This document shows positions 30,269-40,377 of a DNA stretch of 64,000 nucleotides, piece after piece. Source of the stretch: Didymella arachidicola (Eukaryota > Ascomycota > Dothideomycetes > Pleosporales > Didymellaceae). Under the pieces are notes generated by a model, which worked only from the letters and a program-made list of their open reading frames with translations, was not told the DNA's origin and made no database searches. The first letter of the stretch is position 1; each line of letters starts with the position of its first letter. The stretch is taken from the NCBI GenBank assembly GCA_016630955.3, contig CM049987.1, forward strand, positions 62,001-126,000. The letters are read 5' to 3'. Position numbers and translations under genes: made by a program.

Positions 30269-32280
30269 ATGCCCATGCTCGCGGAGCCGTGGAAAAAGTA
30301 CAAGGCCTTCAAGCCGCTGAACCTGCCCGACCGCCAATGGCCCAGCAAGACGATTGAGAAGCCCCCGCGATGGCTGTCCACAGACCTGCGCGACGGCAAC
30401 CAGTCTCTCGTGGACCCCATGGTGCGCTCCCCTGCGTGCCCCCTCCCGATCCAGCTGACGCGTGCAGGACGGCGAGCAAAAGTGGATGTACTTCCAGATG
30501 CTCACGCGGCTTGGCTACAAGGAGATTGAAGTCTCGTTCCCCTCGGCCTCGCAGACCGACTTCGACTTCACACAACGCCTCGTCCAGACGCCCGGCATAG
30601 TCCCCGACGATGTCTGGCTGCAGGTCCTGTCGCCGTGCCGCAAGGAGCTCATCCGCCGCACCGTCGACTCGCTCAAGGGCGCAAAGAAGGCAATTCTGCA
30701 CCTGTACCTGGCCACCAGTCCGTGCTTCCAGCAGATTGTCTTCAACATGAACGACGAGGAGACCATCGCCCTGGCGGTCGAGTGCACAAAGTACGCGCGA
30801 TCCATCACAAAAGACGACCCTGCGCAGGCAGGCACACAGTGGCACTACGAGTTCTCGCCGGAGACCTTCTCCGACTCGAAGCCAGAGTTTGCCCTCGAAG
30901 TCTGCGAGGCCGTCAAGGCCGCCTGGGAGCCGACCGTCGAGGACCCCATCATCTTCAACCTGCCCGCGACCGTCGAAATGTCTACGCCCAACGTCTACGC
31001 CGACCAGATCGAGTTCTTCTGCAGGAACATCTCCGAGCGCGAGAAGATCTCCGTCTCGCTGCACCCCCACAACGACCGTGGCTGCGCCGTCGCCGCCGCA
31101 GAACTCGCGCAGATGGCCGGCGCAGACCGCGTAGAAGGCACCCTGTTCGGCAACGGCGAGCGCACCGGCAACGTCGACCTCGTGACCCTCGGCTTGAACC
31201 TGTACACACAGGGCATCCACCCCAAGATCGACTTCTCGGACCTCAAGTCCATCATCGACATGGTCGAGACATGCAACAAGATCCCCATCCACCCCCGCGC
31301 GCCCTACGGCGGCCAGCTCGTCGTGTGCGCCTTCTCCGGCTCGCATCAGGACGCGATCAAAAAGGGCTTCCAGAAGCGCAAGCAAGAGGGCGCAACCAAC
31401 GAGTCCTACTGGCAGATCCCATACCTGCCCCTCGACCCGCAGGACATCGGCCGCACATACGAAGCCATCATCCGCGTCAACTCGCAGTCGGGCAAGGGCG
31501 GCGTGGCCTGGATCATCCAGCGGCAGCTGGAGCTCGACCTGCCGCGCGGCCTGCAAATCGCCTTCTCCAAGGTCGTCCAGAAAGAAACCGACCGTCTGGG
31601 CCGCGAGCTCCTCCCCACCGAGATCGTCGGGCTCTTCGAAGACGCCTACCACCTCAAGCGCAACCCGCGCTTCGGCCTCATCGACTACGACATCATCGCG
31701 GACCGCAGCAAAACCCCCGAGCCCCCCGCCGCCGGCAAAACCAACAAAACCGCCAACCTCCGCCGCATCTTCAAAGGCGTCCTCGAAATCGACGGCCAGG
31801 AGCACAAAATCCACGGCTCCGGCAACGGCGCCATCAGCTCCCTCGCAGACGCCCTCCGCGGCCTCGGCATCGAACTCGACGTCGTCGACTACACCGAGCA
31901 CACCATCGGCTCCAACAAAGACGCCAAGGCGGCCACCTACATCGGCTGCGTCGTCGCCGGCGGCTCGCAGAAGGTGTGGGGTGTTGGCATCCACCACGAC
32001 GTCGTGCAGGCGAGTCTGATCGCGCTGCTCAGCGCCGCTTCCTCGGTATGGGTCCACGAACAAGATTCCCTCTGGAGACACTAATCCCCGACTGTAGTTC
32101 CTGTCTTCGCGACCCAGCACGCCGATCCCGTTCCGTCCCAAGAGGAGCGATACCCTGGATCTTCCGAGCTCGCCGCTGAGGAGCGCGCAGAGTGCGGAGC
32201 AGGGGGATGGGACGGTGGTGGATAGGCTCGAGGCGATGGTTGGTGGGGCGCAGGCTGATGTGCAGAGTGGGGGTGTGTAG
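30269..32280 (+). CDS. LEU4: 2-isopropylmalate synthase
   Basis: Condenses acetyl-CoA with 2-oxoisovalerate, the first committed step of leucine synthesis. Exons 30269-30421, 30468-32045 and 32098-32280; introns of 46 and 52 bp keep frame, giving 637 aa. The HMGL-like barrel (about residues 35-320) contains STDLRDGNQSL with the metal Asp, and the metal ligands in SLHPHNDRG (about 252). The C-terminal LeuA allosteric domain (about 440-590) includes HGSGNGAISSL, where leucine feedback acts in the family. The tail is rich in Ser and Pro. The N-terminus (MPMLAEPWKKYKAF) lacks an obvious mitochondrial leader, so a cytosolic form is possible. Codon use is strongly GC-biased, typical of a well-expressed core gene. 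Confidence 0.95.
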
Positions 32281-32427
32281 GGAACTATCTCGTGGATTGC
32301 ATAGGACGGGCGTTAAAAGTCACTAGGGTAGCAATTCGAACCACCATCTCTCTATCTACACACCTGCACCAAACCAGAATTACAAGCTCCACACCGGAAC
32401 AAAACATGTTTTCCATTGGAGGGGATC

Positions 32428-32454
32428 AAAAAAAAAAAAAAAAAAAAAAAAAAA
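32428..32454 (+). repeat. Homopolymer of 27 A
   Basis: Uninterrupted run of 27 A about 150 bp past the LEU4 stop codon. It could be simple slippage sequence or a relic poly(A) tail of a retro-inserted sequence. No target duplication or retro-element seen next to it. Confidence 0.9.
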
Positions 32455-32480
32455 GACTAGCCGTGGTATGTGGTGTTGTA

Positions 32481-34229
32481 TTACACCCCCCAAACCCTAA
32501 CCCCACAACACACCACCTCCCTCCCCCTAACCTCGACCCTCTGCCCAAAATACAGGGCCGCAAATTCACTTACAAACGCCCGATCCGCCTCGCTCCACAC
32601 ATCAAGCCCCATGTTCACCATCTCACTGCTATCAACCCACACGACCCCCTCATCATCTTCCTCTTCTTCCCCATCCTCCCGCTCGATAATCTCCGCAAGC
32701 GAATCGATAAGCACGCCGGCCAAGCGGTGAAAATACGCAACGACGCCCGCTTCAAACGAGTCTGTATATGCGGCCGTGTCGCCGAGGAGTGCGCGGTCGA
32801 GGTCGCGTTCAGCGGCGGTGTGGATGGGTTCGCCGGCGCTGGCCCACCAGAGGAAGCCCGAGTAGGCGAGGCGGGACCAGGTTGTGGGTTCGATGAGGGA
32901 GTCGTCGAGGGTGGAGGCGAAGGCGGAGTCGGCGTGTTTGGTGTCGGGGTCGGGGAGGAGCGGGGCGGTGGCGGAGTGGGGTGTGGATGGCTGCGAGGAG
33001 GCGGGGCGGTGGCGGTGCTTCCAGAGTTCGCGGTGGAGGAGGCGGTAGCGGGCGACGTCGCGCTGGCTGGCTTTGATGGGGTCGCCGGCGCTGGTGCGCA
33101 GCTTTGGCCAGTGGCGGTGCTGGGGGGATGTGGCGGGGGTGTGTGGCATCTCGACAATGATGTCGTATAGCGTCCGCTTGGTGGCGATGATCTCGTCGGT
33201 TGTGCACGCGACCCAGCCCTCGGCCGGCTCGGGGCCCGGTGTGTGTGGGCGCTTGGGGCTGCGCAGGTCGTCCAGGTAGGGGATGTCGTGGACGCCGATG
33301 GAGAAGAGGGCGGGCAGGCGGAGGAGGGCTTCGGTGCCCGGGGCGAGGTGTTGGGCGTCGCGGGGGGAGATGGTGGAGAGGACGGAGAGGTTGTAGACTG
33401 TGGCGGGGTGTCAGCGAGTCGTCGGAGCAGCGATTGCAGCATGCGGCCTACCAAACTCGCACGTCGTGCGGACGGGCGGACTGCCGACGAACAGAATGCG
33501 CTTCCGCAGCAGAGCGGCCTGCTGCAGCCTGAAGACCAGCGGGCCGAACAGCTCCAGGTACTGCGCCATGGCGAGCGCGGGATGGTACGCGGGCAGCCGC
33601 TCGTCGTCCTCGTCCTCGTCCTCGTCCGCTGCTGTGGCCGGAACTGTCGTCTGCTTCGTCTTTCGCCTGCTCGTCTTCCCCCCGCTCGTCTGCTCCGCCC
33701 AAAACTCCTCCAGCGGCGCAACCGTCTCGTCCCTCGCCAGCGCCTTCGCCAGCGCCTCCAGCCTGCCCGCGAGCAGCCACCCGCGGCCCAGCCTGCCAAA
33801 CCGCCCCTCGCGCCTGACCAGAATCCCGACGGCCACAAAACTCGCATTGCGATCCGCCTCGCTCGCGTCGCCCCGCGCGAACGCGCTCAGCCCGGCGAAC
33901 CCCGCATGCGTAAAGTAGACGAGGTCGCTCGGCAGCGCGTGCAGGCCCGACGGCAGCGACTTGAACTCGACCCCATCGAGGTCGGTGGCGCTGGCGGTGC
34001 GCTTCCAGGCGATGGTGTACCCGACTTTCTTGTCGAACTTGATCAGGAAGAGCGCCTCGACGTGTGGCGCATCGTTTTGGCTGTCCGTGTCGTCGTCGGG
34101 TGCGCTCGAGTGCGTCGACGCTGGCATGCTCGCGGTGGGCGCGGACGGAGTGGGCGGCGCGGAGCGCGGTGATGCAGGGAGTGCTGCTGCACCATGACGA
34201 GGCAGGTGTAGCCGAGCATCGCCAACCAT
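32481..34229 (-). CDS. LCHN/DENND11-like (DUF2347-DUF4484) protein
   Basis: Exons 34229-33452 and 33397-32481, joined over a 54-bp intron (GTAGGC...CACAG) that restores CEFVYNLSVL. From the start of conservation: PHVEALFLIKFDKKVGYTIAWKR, LPSGLHALPSDLVYFTHAGFAGLSAF, LELFGPLVFRLQQAALLRKRILFVG, then IGVHDIPYLDDL and a C-terminal part with TLYDIIVEMP and DTAAYTDSFEAGVVAYFHRLAGVLID. These match the LCHN family, DENN-related proteins (yeast ANR2), thought to act in membrane traffic as Rab regulators. The true start may be 34127 (MPASTHSS), because conserved sequence begins only after it. It converges tail-to-tail with LEU4. Confidence 0.75.
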
Positions 34230-34750
34230 ATCCGCCGCTTATTTCGTGTTTTACAAACTGGTCAGGGTTCGAGCTGCCTTGTCAATGCAGTGCATGACCC
34301 AGCGTAACACACGGCTAACACGCCACAAATAGCCATCTCACCTGCATACAGTGCATCTTCTGTCCGACCCTGCCTGCCCAGCAATGACTGCAGAGGCCTT
34401 GGCTGACGATGTAGTACTGTTCCGGCGAGGTCTCACTATCAGAGTGAGTCGTGATACCTTTTAGTTTGCTTGCCGCCGTGACCGGAGCCGGGGCTTGACA
34501 TCTTCGTCTATTGAGTCCCTTGCCCTGCAGTCCCATCCATTCAAGAACTAACCAGAAGACTTCACTACATAGCACATGCGTGAATATCAGATGACAGCCC
34601 TCCCAGCCAAGCCGTCCATCTCCTTCCACCCGCTCCCTCTTGACAGCGCTAGCAAGACGTGACTGCAGTTTTCAGTCACCAAGCCCGTCTGCATCACAAG
34701 CAGCTTGTAGTGCAATTGCTCGTGCTTGAACAACAGGATCTCAAGGTACC
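34230..34750. other. Gene-free spacer
   Basis: No supported gene. Likely upstream region of the LCHN-like gene on the minus strand. Confidence 0.4.
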
Positions 34751-34950
34751 ATGCTCGTCTCTGCAGGCTCAGCATTCTTTCTTCTTTCTCGGTCGTCGCT
34801 TTCACTCGAATTTCCATCATGCTTGTCTCTGCAGACTCAGCATCTTCTCTTCTTTCTCAGTAGTCGCTTTCACTCGAATCTTCATCATGCTCGTCTCTAC
34901 AGGCTCAGCATTCTTTCTTCTTTCTCGTCCATCGCTTGCACTCTAAGAAC
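34751..34950 (+). repeat. 68-bp tandem repeat, about 2.9 units
   Basis: Units begin ATGCT(C/T)GTCTCT(G/A)CAG at 34751, 34819 and 34887, with an exact 68-bp spacing and a few substitutions each. Units are pyrimidine-rich (TTCTTTCTTCTTTCTC). The length is not a multiple of three, so it is not a coding repeat. It lies 320 bp upstream of the gene at 35270. Confidence 0.85.
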
Positions 34951-35269
34951 TCACGAGAGCTCTGCTCACCGCTCATACCGCTCCACAATGATACGCAAGG
35001 TTGTGCTCGAGACGCCTTCACTTCTACTGCCCACGAGTCCTTCACTCCACAACACTTGGGCCAATCAGAGCCTCGGCTGCCTTGCAGTGGACAATAGCGG
35101 TGCGCTACTCGGTGCGCTACTCGATGCTCTCACTCGCCCTCCCGTGTGCTCTCTTATATATGTCCTCCTTTCGACTTGATACTTTCTCACTACAACGCTC
35201 TCAACTGCACTTATACCACAGCACTTCTCTATTTTTATACCGCAGTTACACCTCAACTAAATCTTTACC

Positions 35270-36647
35270 ATGGCGCCGATCACCATGGTCAACGTCCCTC
35301 GCCCCTCGAAGCGCAAGGCCGATGAAGTTACTCCTGACGACGACGCCAACGACTCGGCAAAGCGCCAGAAGACTGTGCCGGGTCAGCACAACCCATGGCA
35401 GCGAGCGAAGACCTCCAGGCGTATGCCAAAGGCTCCAACAGCTTCTCCCGCTCCCACCTGTAGGCTTTCAATACACTTTCTTCCTATACATGACTAATTC
35501 TCAAAGCCCCGACTGACTCCAACGCTCCTGCTGTCCAACCTCAACCACCGCAGCCCGCCGTCGCCTCCAACGAGTCCGCAACTCCAGCGACTCAACAAAT
35601 CCCTCTCCCACCTCCTCAGTACCATCCCGATGCTTGTAAGTAACAACCACACGTTCAACGTCACAACTAATAGACCCAGGCTTCACCCAGGCAGTTCCTC
35701 CGCCTGTAGCCCCCTGGCAACAGGACTTCCCTGCACCGACTCCTCATCTGACCCACACTCCAACGTCCTGCCCCGTCGACTGGTCCAAGCTCCCAGGCTT
35801 GGAGGCCAAGGACGTTGAGGCCTACGAGTTGCGCGCTGCATGGGACCCTAACCCAGTGACCTTTGACGCCGTCGCTAAGCAGACCACATTCACTGGCAAG
35901 GACGGCGCTCAGCCATCCATGGAAGCCGTCCGCAAGCGCTTCAAGAACGCAAACCGGGCGATCTTTGCGCTCACCGGCGTCTACTTCCAGGAGTCGTCAC
36001 AAGGCCTCGAGGACTGGGGCATCAAGAGGGCAGTGAAATCCAAGGACGAAACTGCTTCTCACTCGACCCGCCCAACGACCACCAGCACGCCGGCATGGAC
36101 ATCCACCCGTCTACATGGCGACGGGGAAGCAACCATCTACCGCGGCGACGTAGTCGCAGTCCAGCTCCAATCACCACACGCCACCCACCCCTCCATCCGC
36201 ATCTGCGACGCCCAGCTGATCCCCGCCTACTCCTCGCTCGCCACCCACACCGAACTCCTCGACGAACACAACACCCCCTACCTCCAAGCCACCGCCCCGC
36301 TCCTCCCCTTCTCCCCCGCCGCATTCGACCGCTGGCACACCGCCGTCTGCCACCGCCCCGCCCACACATTCCCAAACCGCACGCTCATCTGCAGGCAGAT
36401 CGACGACAAGATGTACATGCTGCGCGTTAACAGCGGGGCGTCTAGGGCATCGGCGGGGCTGGTGCTCGAGACGTATGTTGTTTCGCAGACTATGGGCACT
36501 ACGGGCGCGAGCAGAATGATTTTGGGAGAGCTGAGGAGGATGCTGGATGATGCTTTGACACCCGCGCTGGACGAGGACGAGCTTTGCTCCCTGCGCTGTC
36601 TTTCTTCTGGTGATCCGGTGCGCGAGGTGGTTGATAAATTTCTGTGA
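35270..36647 (+). CDS. Unrecognised nuclear-like fungal protein, three exons (430 aa)
   Basis: Exons 35270-35459, 35507-35635 and 35674-36647. The introns (47 and 38 bp) keep frame, and the 38-bp one is unusually short. The N-terminal 120 residues are disordered, rich in Pro, Ser and Gln, with a basic stretch RPSKRKADEV...AKRQKT that looks like a nuclear-localisation signal. A conserved-looking middle (DWSKLPGLEAKDVEAYELRAAWD, then AVRKRFKNANRAIFALTGVYF) could be a small helical DNA-binding-like domain. The C-terminal part (about 270-430) has mixed alpha/beta character. I do not recognise the family. Confidence 0.65.
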
Positions 36648-36712
36648 AGGAAGGCTGGGGGTCTGGGCGATGAGGACAGCGCTGGAGACGGCGACGATGA
36701 TTAGGAGGATGG

Positions 36713-36880
36713 TATCTGCATTTCCCTCCCTTTTTCCTGTTTACGACACGCGACACGACTGAGTTCCTGCGCGCTTAGCCAACAACCTCCAAGCCACTAA
36801 CAGATAGTATCTGTATTTCCCTCCCTTCATCTCCATTAGCTACACGCGACATGGCTAAACTCATGCGCACTCTCCCAACG
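36713..36880 (+). repeat. Diverged direct duplication, about 94-bp spacing
   Basis: GGTATCTGCATTTCCCTCCCT (36713) and AGTATCTGTATTTCCCTCCC (36807) start two similar blocks. Both continue with an ACACGCGACA(C/T)G segment and a TGCGC segment. It sits just after the gene at 35270-36647 and has no coding content. Confidence 0.5.
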
Positions 36881-38329
36881 AAATCATTTTATTTCCAACA
36901 TAGCGAATTCTCCTGGTGATCTTATACTTTGTCTCCGCCTTGCTCTAGCCATAGTGCTATCTCTCCCACCCTTTAATCCGCACCAAAACGGATCAAACCA
37001 CACACACAATGCCTCAGTTCCTCCCTCCCCCTCGCACAAATCAGCGCACAATGTCATAGCACTTCCTCTCATCGCCCTACCCTTCCTCTCCACACTCTCC
37101 CATCTCACCCCTTCGCCCATGTTCAGCGCCTCCATATCCTTTCTCTCTGCGATGTCGCAGGCGTCTTACCTCTATGCCGCCGTGTTATAACATGTCGTCG
37201 GGTGAAGCAGTCTCTTTGAAGCGAAGGAATCAGATAGCCGAATACCAGCATACATACCCCGCTACCGAGCGCGGTGCCAGGAACCACAACTGTCCCATTC
37301 TGACAACAAGTCTGTATTCCGGGACCTGCAGCTGGTGCACTGGATAAGGTCTTCAGCGTGTTCCTCATTTTCCGGTTTTAGTCTCAGGGGGAGGCAAAGT
37401 ATCGAGTACTCCCACTGGGTCATCGATTGAACATGCGTAAGGAATTGTCTTGGAATTTGGGCTAGTGTTGGTAGATTTTTCTTCTCACGGCGGCAACGAT
37501 GGCTTGATAGGGACACCTGGACTGGTCATTCAAAAACATGACGAAGCAAGGTAGCAAGCCAAGGCTGGCAAACCAAAAATTGTGCTCCATCTACCAGCAT
37601 AAGCATTGTAGTGACTGCACTAAAATATGGTAAATATTCAGGACGTTGATCTTCACCTCAGAGGTGCTCAGTCATGCCCGGAAAGCTACAGTGCACTCTC
37701 GTCCTGTACGCCTCCTGTGATGACCCGACCTTATCAGCCATGGAGCGACGGAGCGACAGAAAGGTAGGACACAGCGGATACATCTGTCATGAGCATTGGA
37801 GCAGCAGAATAGCCAACCTTATGATTGCATTAGCCACCCTTACGACCTTAATGATACCGCGACCGATACAAACTAGGGATTGAGCCGTCGTGAGATGCCG
37901 GTAAAGACGGGGCGGAGCCACACGTTCGACGGAGACGGGAGGGTGACGGCAATGGACCTAAAAGTAATCCTGGAGTGATGGGCTCTCTAGTCCTTGACAA
38001 CTAGACCAAGTTTACCCGCTCGAACGTGTGACAACGTAATCAGAACAGGCTCGTGAACTAGACACACAAGACCTAGATCAATCGTAGCTATGACGGCACC
38101 GGTCGTGTACAGTGATGTATGTTATAGATGTCAACTTTCCTAATCGTAAGATGTCGAGGGGTTTCTCGCAAAGCACGCCCATCCTGATTGCAAAAGGCTG
38201 AGGTATCTCAACAAGGGGACTGCTACATGAAAACCTTGCATGGCTGACCGAGTGACTTTGAACGCGCAGCGTACCTCGCAATCCAGTCCTGTCGATAAAT
38301 ATACTGCTATTCGAGTATTCTGCCTGAAT
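36881..38329. other. Gene-free stretch
   Basis: About 1.4 kb with no supported gene, repeat or RNA. Confidence 0.4.
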
Positions 38330-38794
38330 CTAGACAGACGGCCACTGGTACGACATCCACTTCTCTAGAGTCCGATTCCAGCTACCGCCCCCGACCTGGA
38401 TATGTACAAACAAATCCATATACTGCTTCCACACCTCATCTCGTCCGATCATGTATCCAAGCTCTTCAAATGTAAAAGTCGCATTCGGATTGACAATGCA
38501 CAGTACCCCCGGATGAAGCCGAACCTGCAACTCAACCTCGATAACATCGCTAATCATCGCATCAGCGTCGCCGTCCATAACAGCTCTATAAACAGCGTTA
38601 TTATCCGGCACCAACACGATGGAAGCTGTCTTCAGATTCGCCCGGTCAAACGCCTCATTCGTGCCGCCTGAGTTCACTGCCACTTTGACGCCAGCAGTAT
38701 CAATGTCTGCCAGCGACGAGAACCTCTCCAGGTCCGCACGTCGCACGCAGGCGGCCTTACCCACGCGCTGGATTGCACTGATCATACAACACAC
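38330..38794 (-). pseudogene. C-terminal lobe of a bacterial-type solute-binding/cyclohexadienyl-dehydratase-like protein
   Basis: A 154-residue frame matching the second half of SBP_bac_3 periplasmic binding proteins, the group that includes cyclohexadienyl dehydratase. Visible: GKAACVRRADLERFSSLADID, VKVAVNSGGTNEAFDRANL, IVLVPDNNAVYRAVMDGDADAMISD, LCIVNP, FTFEELGYMIGRDE and the C-terminal WNRTLEKWMSYQWP. The N-terminal lobe (about 110 residues) and signal peptide are absent, and upstream sequence shows no matching frame. Such proteins need both lobes to hold ligand, so this is probably a truncated gene. Homologues exist in ascomycetes, probably after old transfer from bacteria. Confidence 0.6.
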
Positions 38795-39041
38795 TCAAAG
38801 CGAAAGCTCCAAGATGATACTGATAGCTGAATCATGAGAAAGATCTGTATCCGTGATTGACCCTTTCCATGAAGGCTCCTGAGCGTTGTGCATCAATTAT
38901 GATGGCAGGTTTGGGAATCTTATGAGTGCTTATAAGGGCGATCGTTTTTTGTCTAGAGCTATAAAGATATCGAAGCTCATGGTGGAATCGGTTTAATCAT
39001 AATTTCGTTTGGCTTCTCTCTAAGAAAAAGATGCCAGGCAA

Positions 39042-39845
39042 TTACGAGTGGACACCGTCTTGATCAACATCGTGGATCATTCGCTGAAACTCATCAAGTG
39101 TCTGGTTCAGGGCAACGAAGACATCGGATATAGCAGCCCGCCAATGTACTCTGACTGAGATAGCCGCAGTCTCTTCATCACTATCTTCATCTTCTTCATC
39201 TTCCTCTTCCGCTTCCTCTTCCTCCCCCTCATCATCGTCTTCCTTGTCTTTCTTATCGTGGCGCGGCGGCTCGGTGGATTCCTCACTCTTCTCAACAAGA
39301 TTGACATACGGAGCATGCCCAAGAGCTGGATATCGTCTGTGGGTCCAGAATTGCAGTTGCGTGTCCTCAGGAAGCCCATCAAACCTCAGGCACTCGTCAA
39401 GCGCCTTAGCGTCCACATGTACGCAGAACTGAAATCTTGGAGACCCCAAAACGTAGCTGTCTACGGCATTCTGTTGCTCGGCGATTGCCTCTTCTGTTCT
39501 TGTCCAGGCTGTGAATAGACTGCGCACGTCTTCCACAGTGGCGCCGTCGAGAGCAGCACGGTCCTCTCTTATAGTCCATGTGAGATTCTTGATAAGCTCC
39601 CTATCGCCATGGCGTATAAGCCAATCGTTCACCCACTGGGTCCACCGGTCGATGAATTGTGCCCACACTGAGTCGTTACGGTAATCGCAGCGGTAGATGA
39701 TAAATCTCCATTTTAGATGGTTTTGAAGGCGTGAATTATCAGCAAATATCCTTCCAAGCAGGTTGGACGATTGCTTGGGTAAGGATGACTGTATGCGGTT
39801 GTATAGTAATGGCAAAGGCCGAGCTCTGAGAACTGCTATTTCCAC
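39042..39845 (-). CDS. Uncharacterised fungal protein with acidic region (267 aa)
   Basis: A single frame. Recognisable segments: WRFIIYRCDYRNDSVWAQFID (about residue 46), LTWTIREDRAALDGATVEDVR (about 88), RFQFCVHVDAKALDECL (about 137) and YVNLVEK (about 180), followed by an almost purely acidic run (about 198-225, Asp and Glu) and a C-terminal VRVHWRAAISDVFVALNQTL. This is a common pattern in ascomycete hypotheticals of unknown function. The N-terminus looks short for the family and ends close to the element F relic, so it may be truncated. Confidence 0.6.
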   Translation of the reverse strand: MEIAVLRARPLPLLYNRIQSSLPKQSSNLLGRIFADNSRLQNHLKWRFIIYRCDYRNDSVWAQFIDRWTQWVNDWLIRHGDRELIKNLTWTIREDRAALDGATVEDVRSLFTAWTRTEEAIAEQQNAVDSYVLGSPRFQFCVHVDAKALDECLRFDGLPEDTQLQFWTHRRYPALGHAPYVNLVEKSEESTEPPRHDKKDKEDDDEGEEEEAEEEDEEDEDSDEETAAISVRVHWRAAISDVFVALNQTLDEFQRMIHDVDQDGVHS

Positions 39846-39926
39846 TACGAAGGAGCTCGTTTTTTTTTTGGCTGATCAGACCCCGCACAGACCATTAAAC
39901 ATAACAATTGTTTACAACACCTAACG

Positions 39927-40375
39927 TACATGTACAGCGAGAAGGAAGAGCGGGAGAGGAAGCGTGCAGATGAACGCTGCGCTATTGACAAACGCAAGGC
40001 AGAAAGAGCACGTCAAAAAGCAGAGCGCGACACTCAAAAAGCTCTGCAATTGTCCCAAAGAGGCAAGCGTAAAGCCTCACAGTCTGCAGCACCAAGAAAG
40101 AAGCAGAATTGTGGTACTGTAGCTGTGCGAAGTGGTGTTGCTGCTGCAGAGCGCTCCCCGTCTCCTCCACCTAAAACGTCCACACGAGGTCGCAACATCA
40201 AGCTTCCAAGTAATTATAGATAGTACAAGCTTGTCACATAAGCCTATAGATCACTCCACCAAAATATCTTATAATAATAGCTATTCTGCGTGGCTCTACA
40301 GCCTCATCTTTTTGTAGACGATCAGGGCTGCTCGCGTGCAACACGCGATAGCGTGCAGCACGCGCACGGACACGG
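39927..40375 (+). mobile_element. Element F: 5'-truncated relic of a CCGTGTCCGTGC-type transposon
   Basis: The right end reads CCGTGTCCGTGCGCGTGCTG on the minus strand from 40375, beside TA 40376-40377. The frame 39930-40223 carries a charged helical region (KAERARQKAERDTQKA), QLSQRGKRKA and the tail RGRNIKLPSNYR. These correspond closely to the last 95 residues of element A/B's transposase (QLSQKGKRKA, RGRNVRLPSKYK). Left terminal repeat and catalytic core are missing. Confidence 0.8.
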
Positions 40376-40377
40376 TA

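Noticed and set aside
30309..32141. Long 610-codon open frame on the minus strand across LEU4
   Set aside because: It is a shadow of the GC-rich LEU4 coding sequence. The plus strand encodes the conserved synthase with correct introns, and the minus product has no domain.
30635..32179. 514-codon plus-strand frame offset within LEU4
   Set aside because: Arg/Pro-rich product caused by third-position GC bias of LEU4. Not a gene.
32428..32454. A27 as the poly(A) tail of a retro-inserted gene
   Set aside because: No target duplication, no processed-gene sequence and no retro-element beside it. A simple homopolymer is more likely.
32615..33847. 410-codon minus-strand frame in the LCHN-like gene
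   Set aside because: Offset frame of the real gene on the same strand, of low-complexity Ser/Pro/Arg composition.
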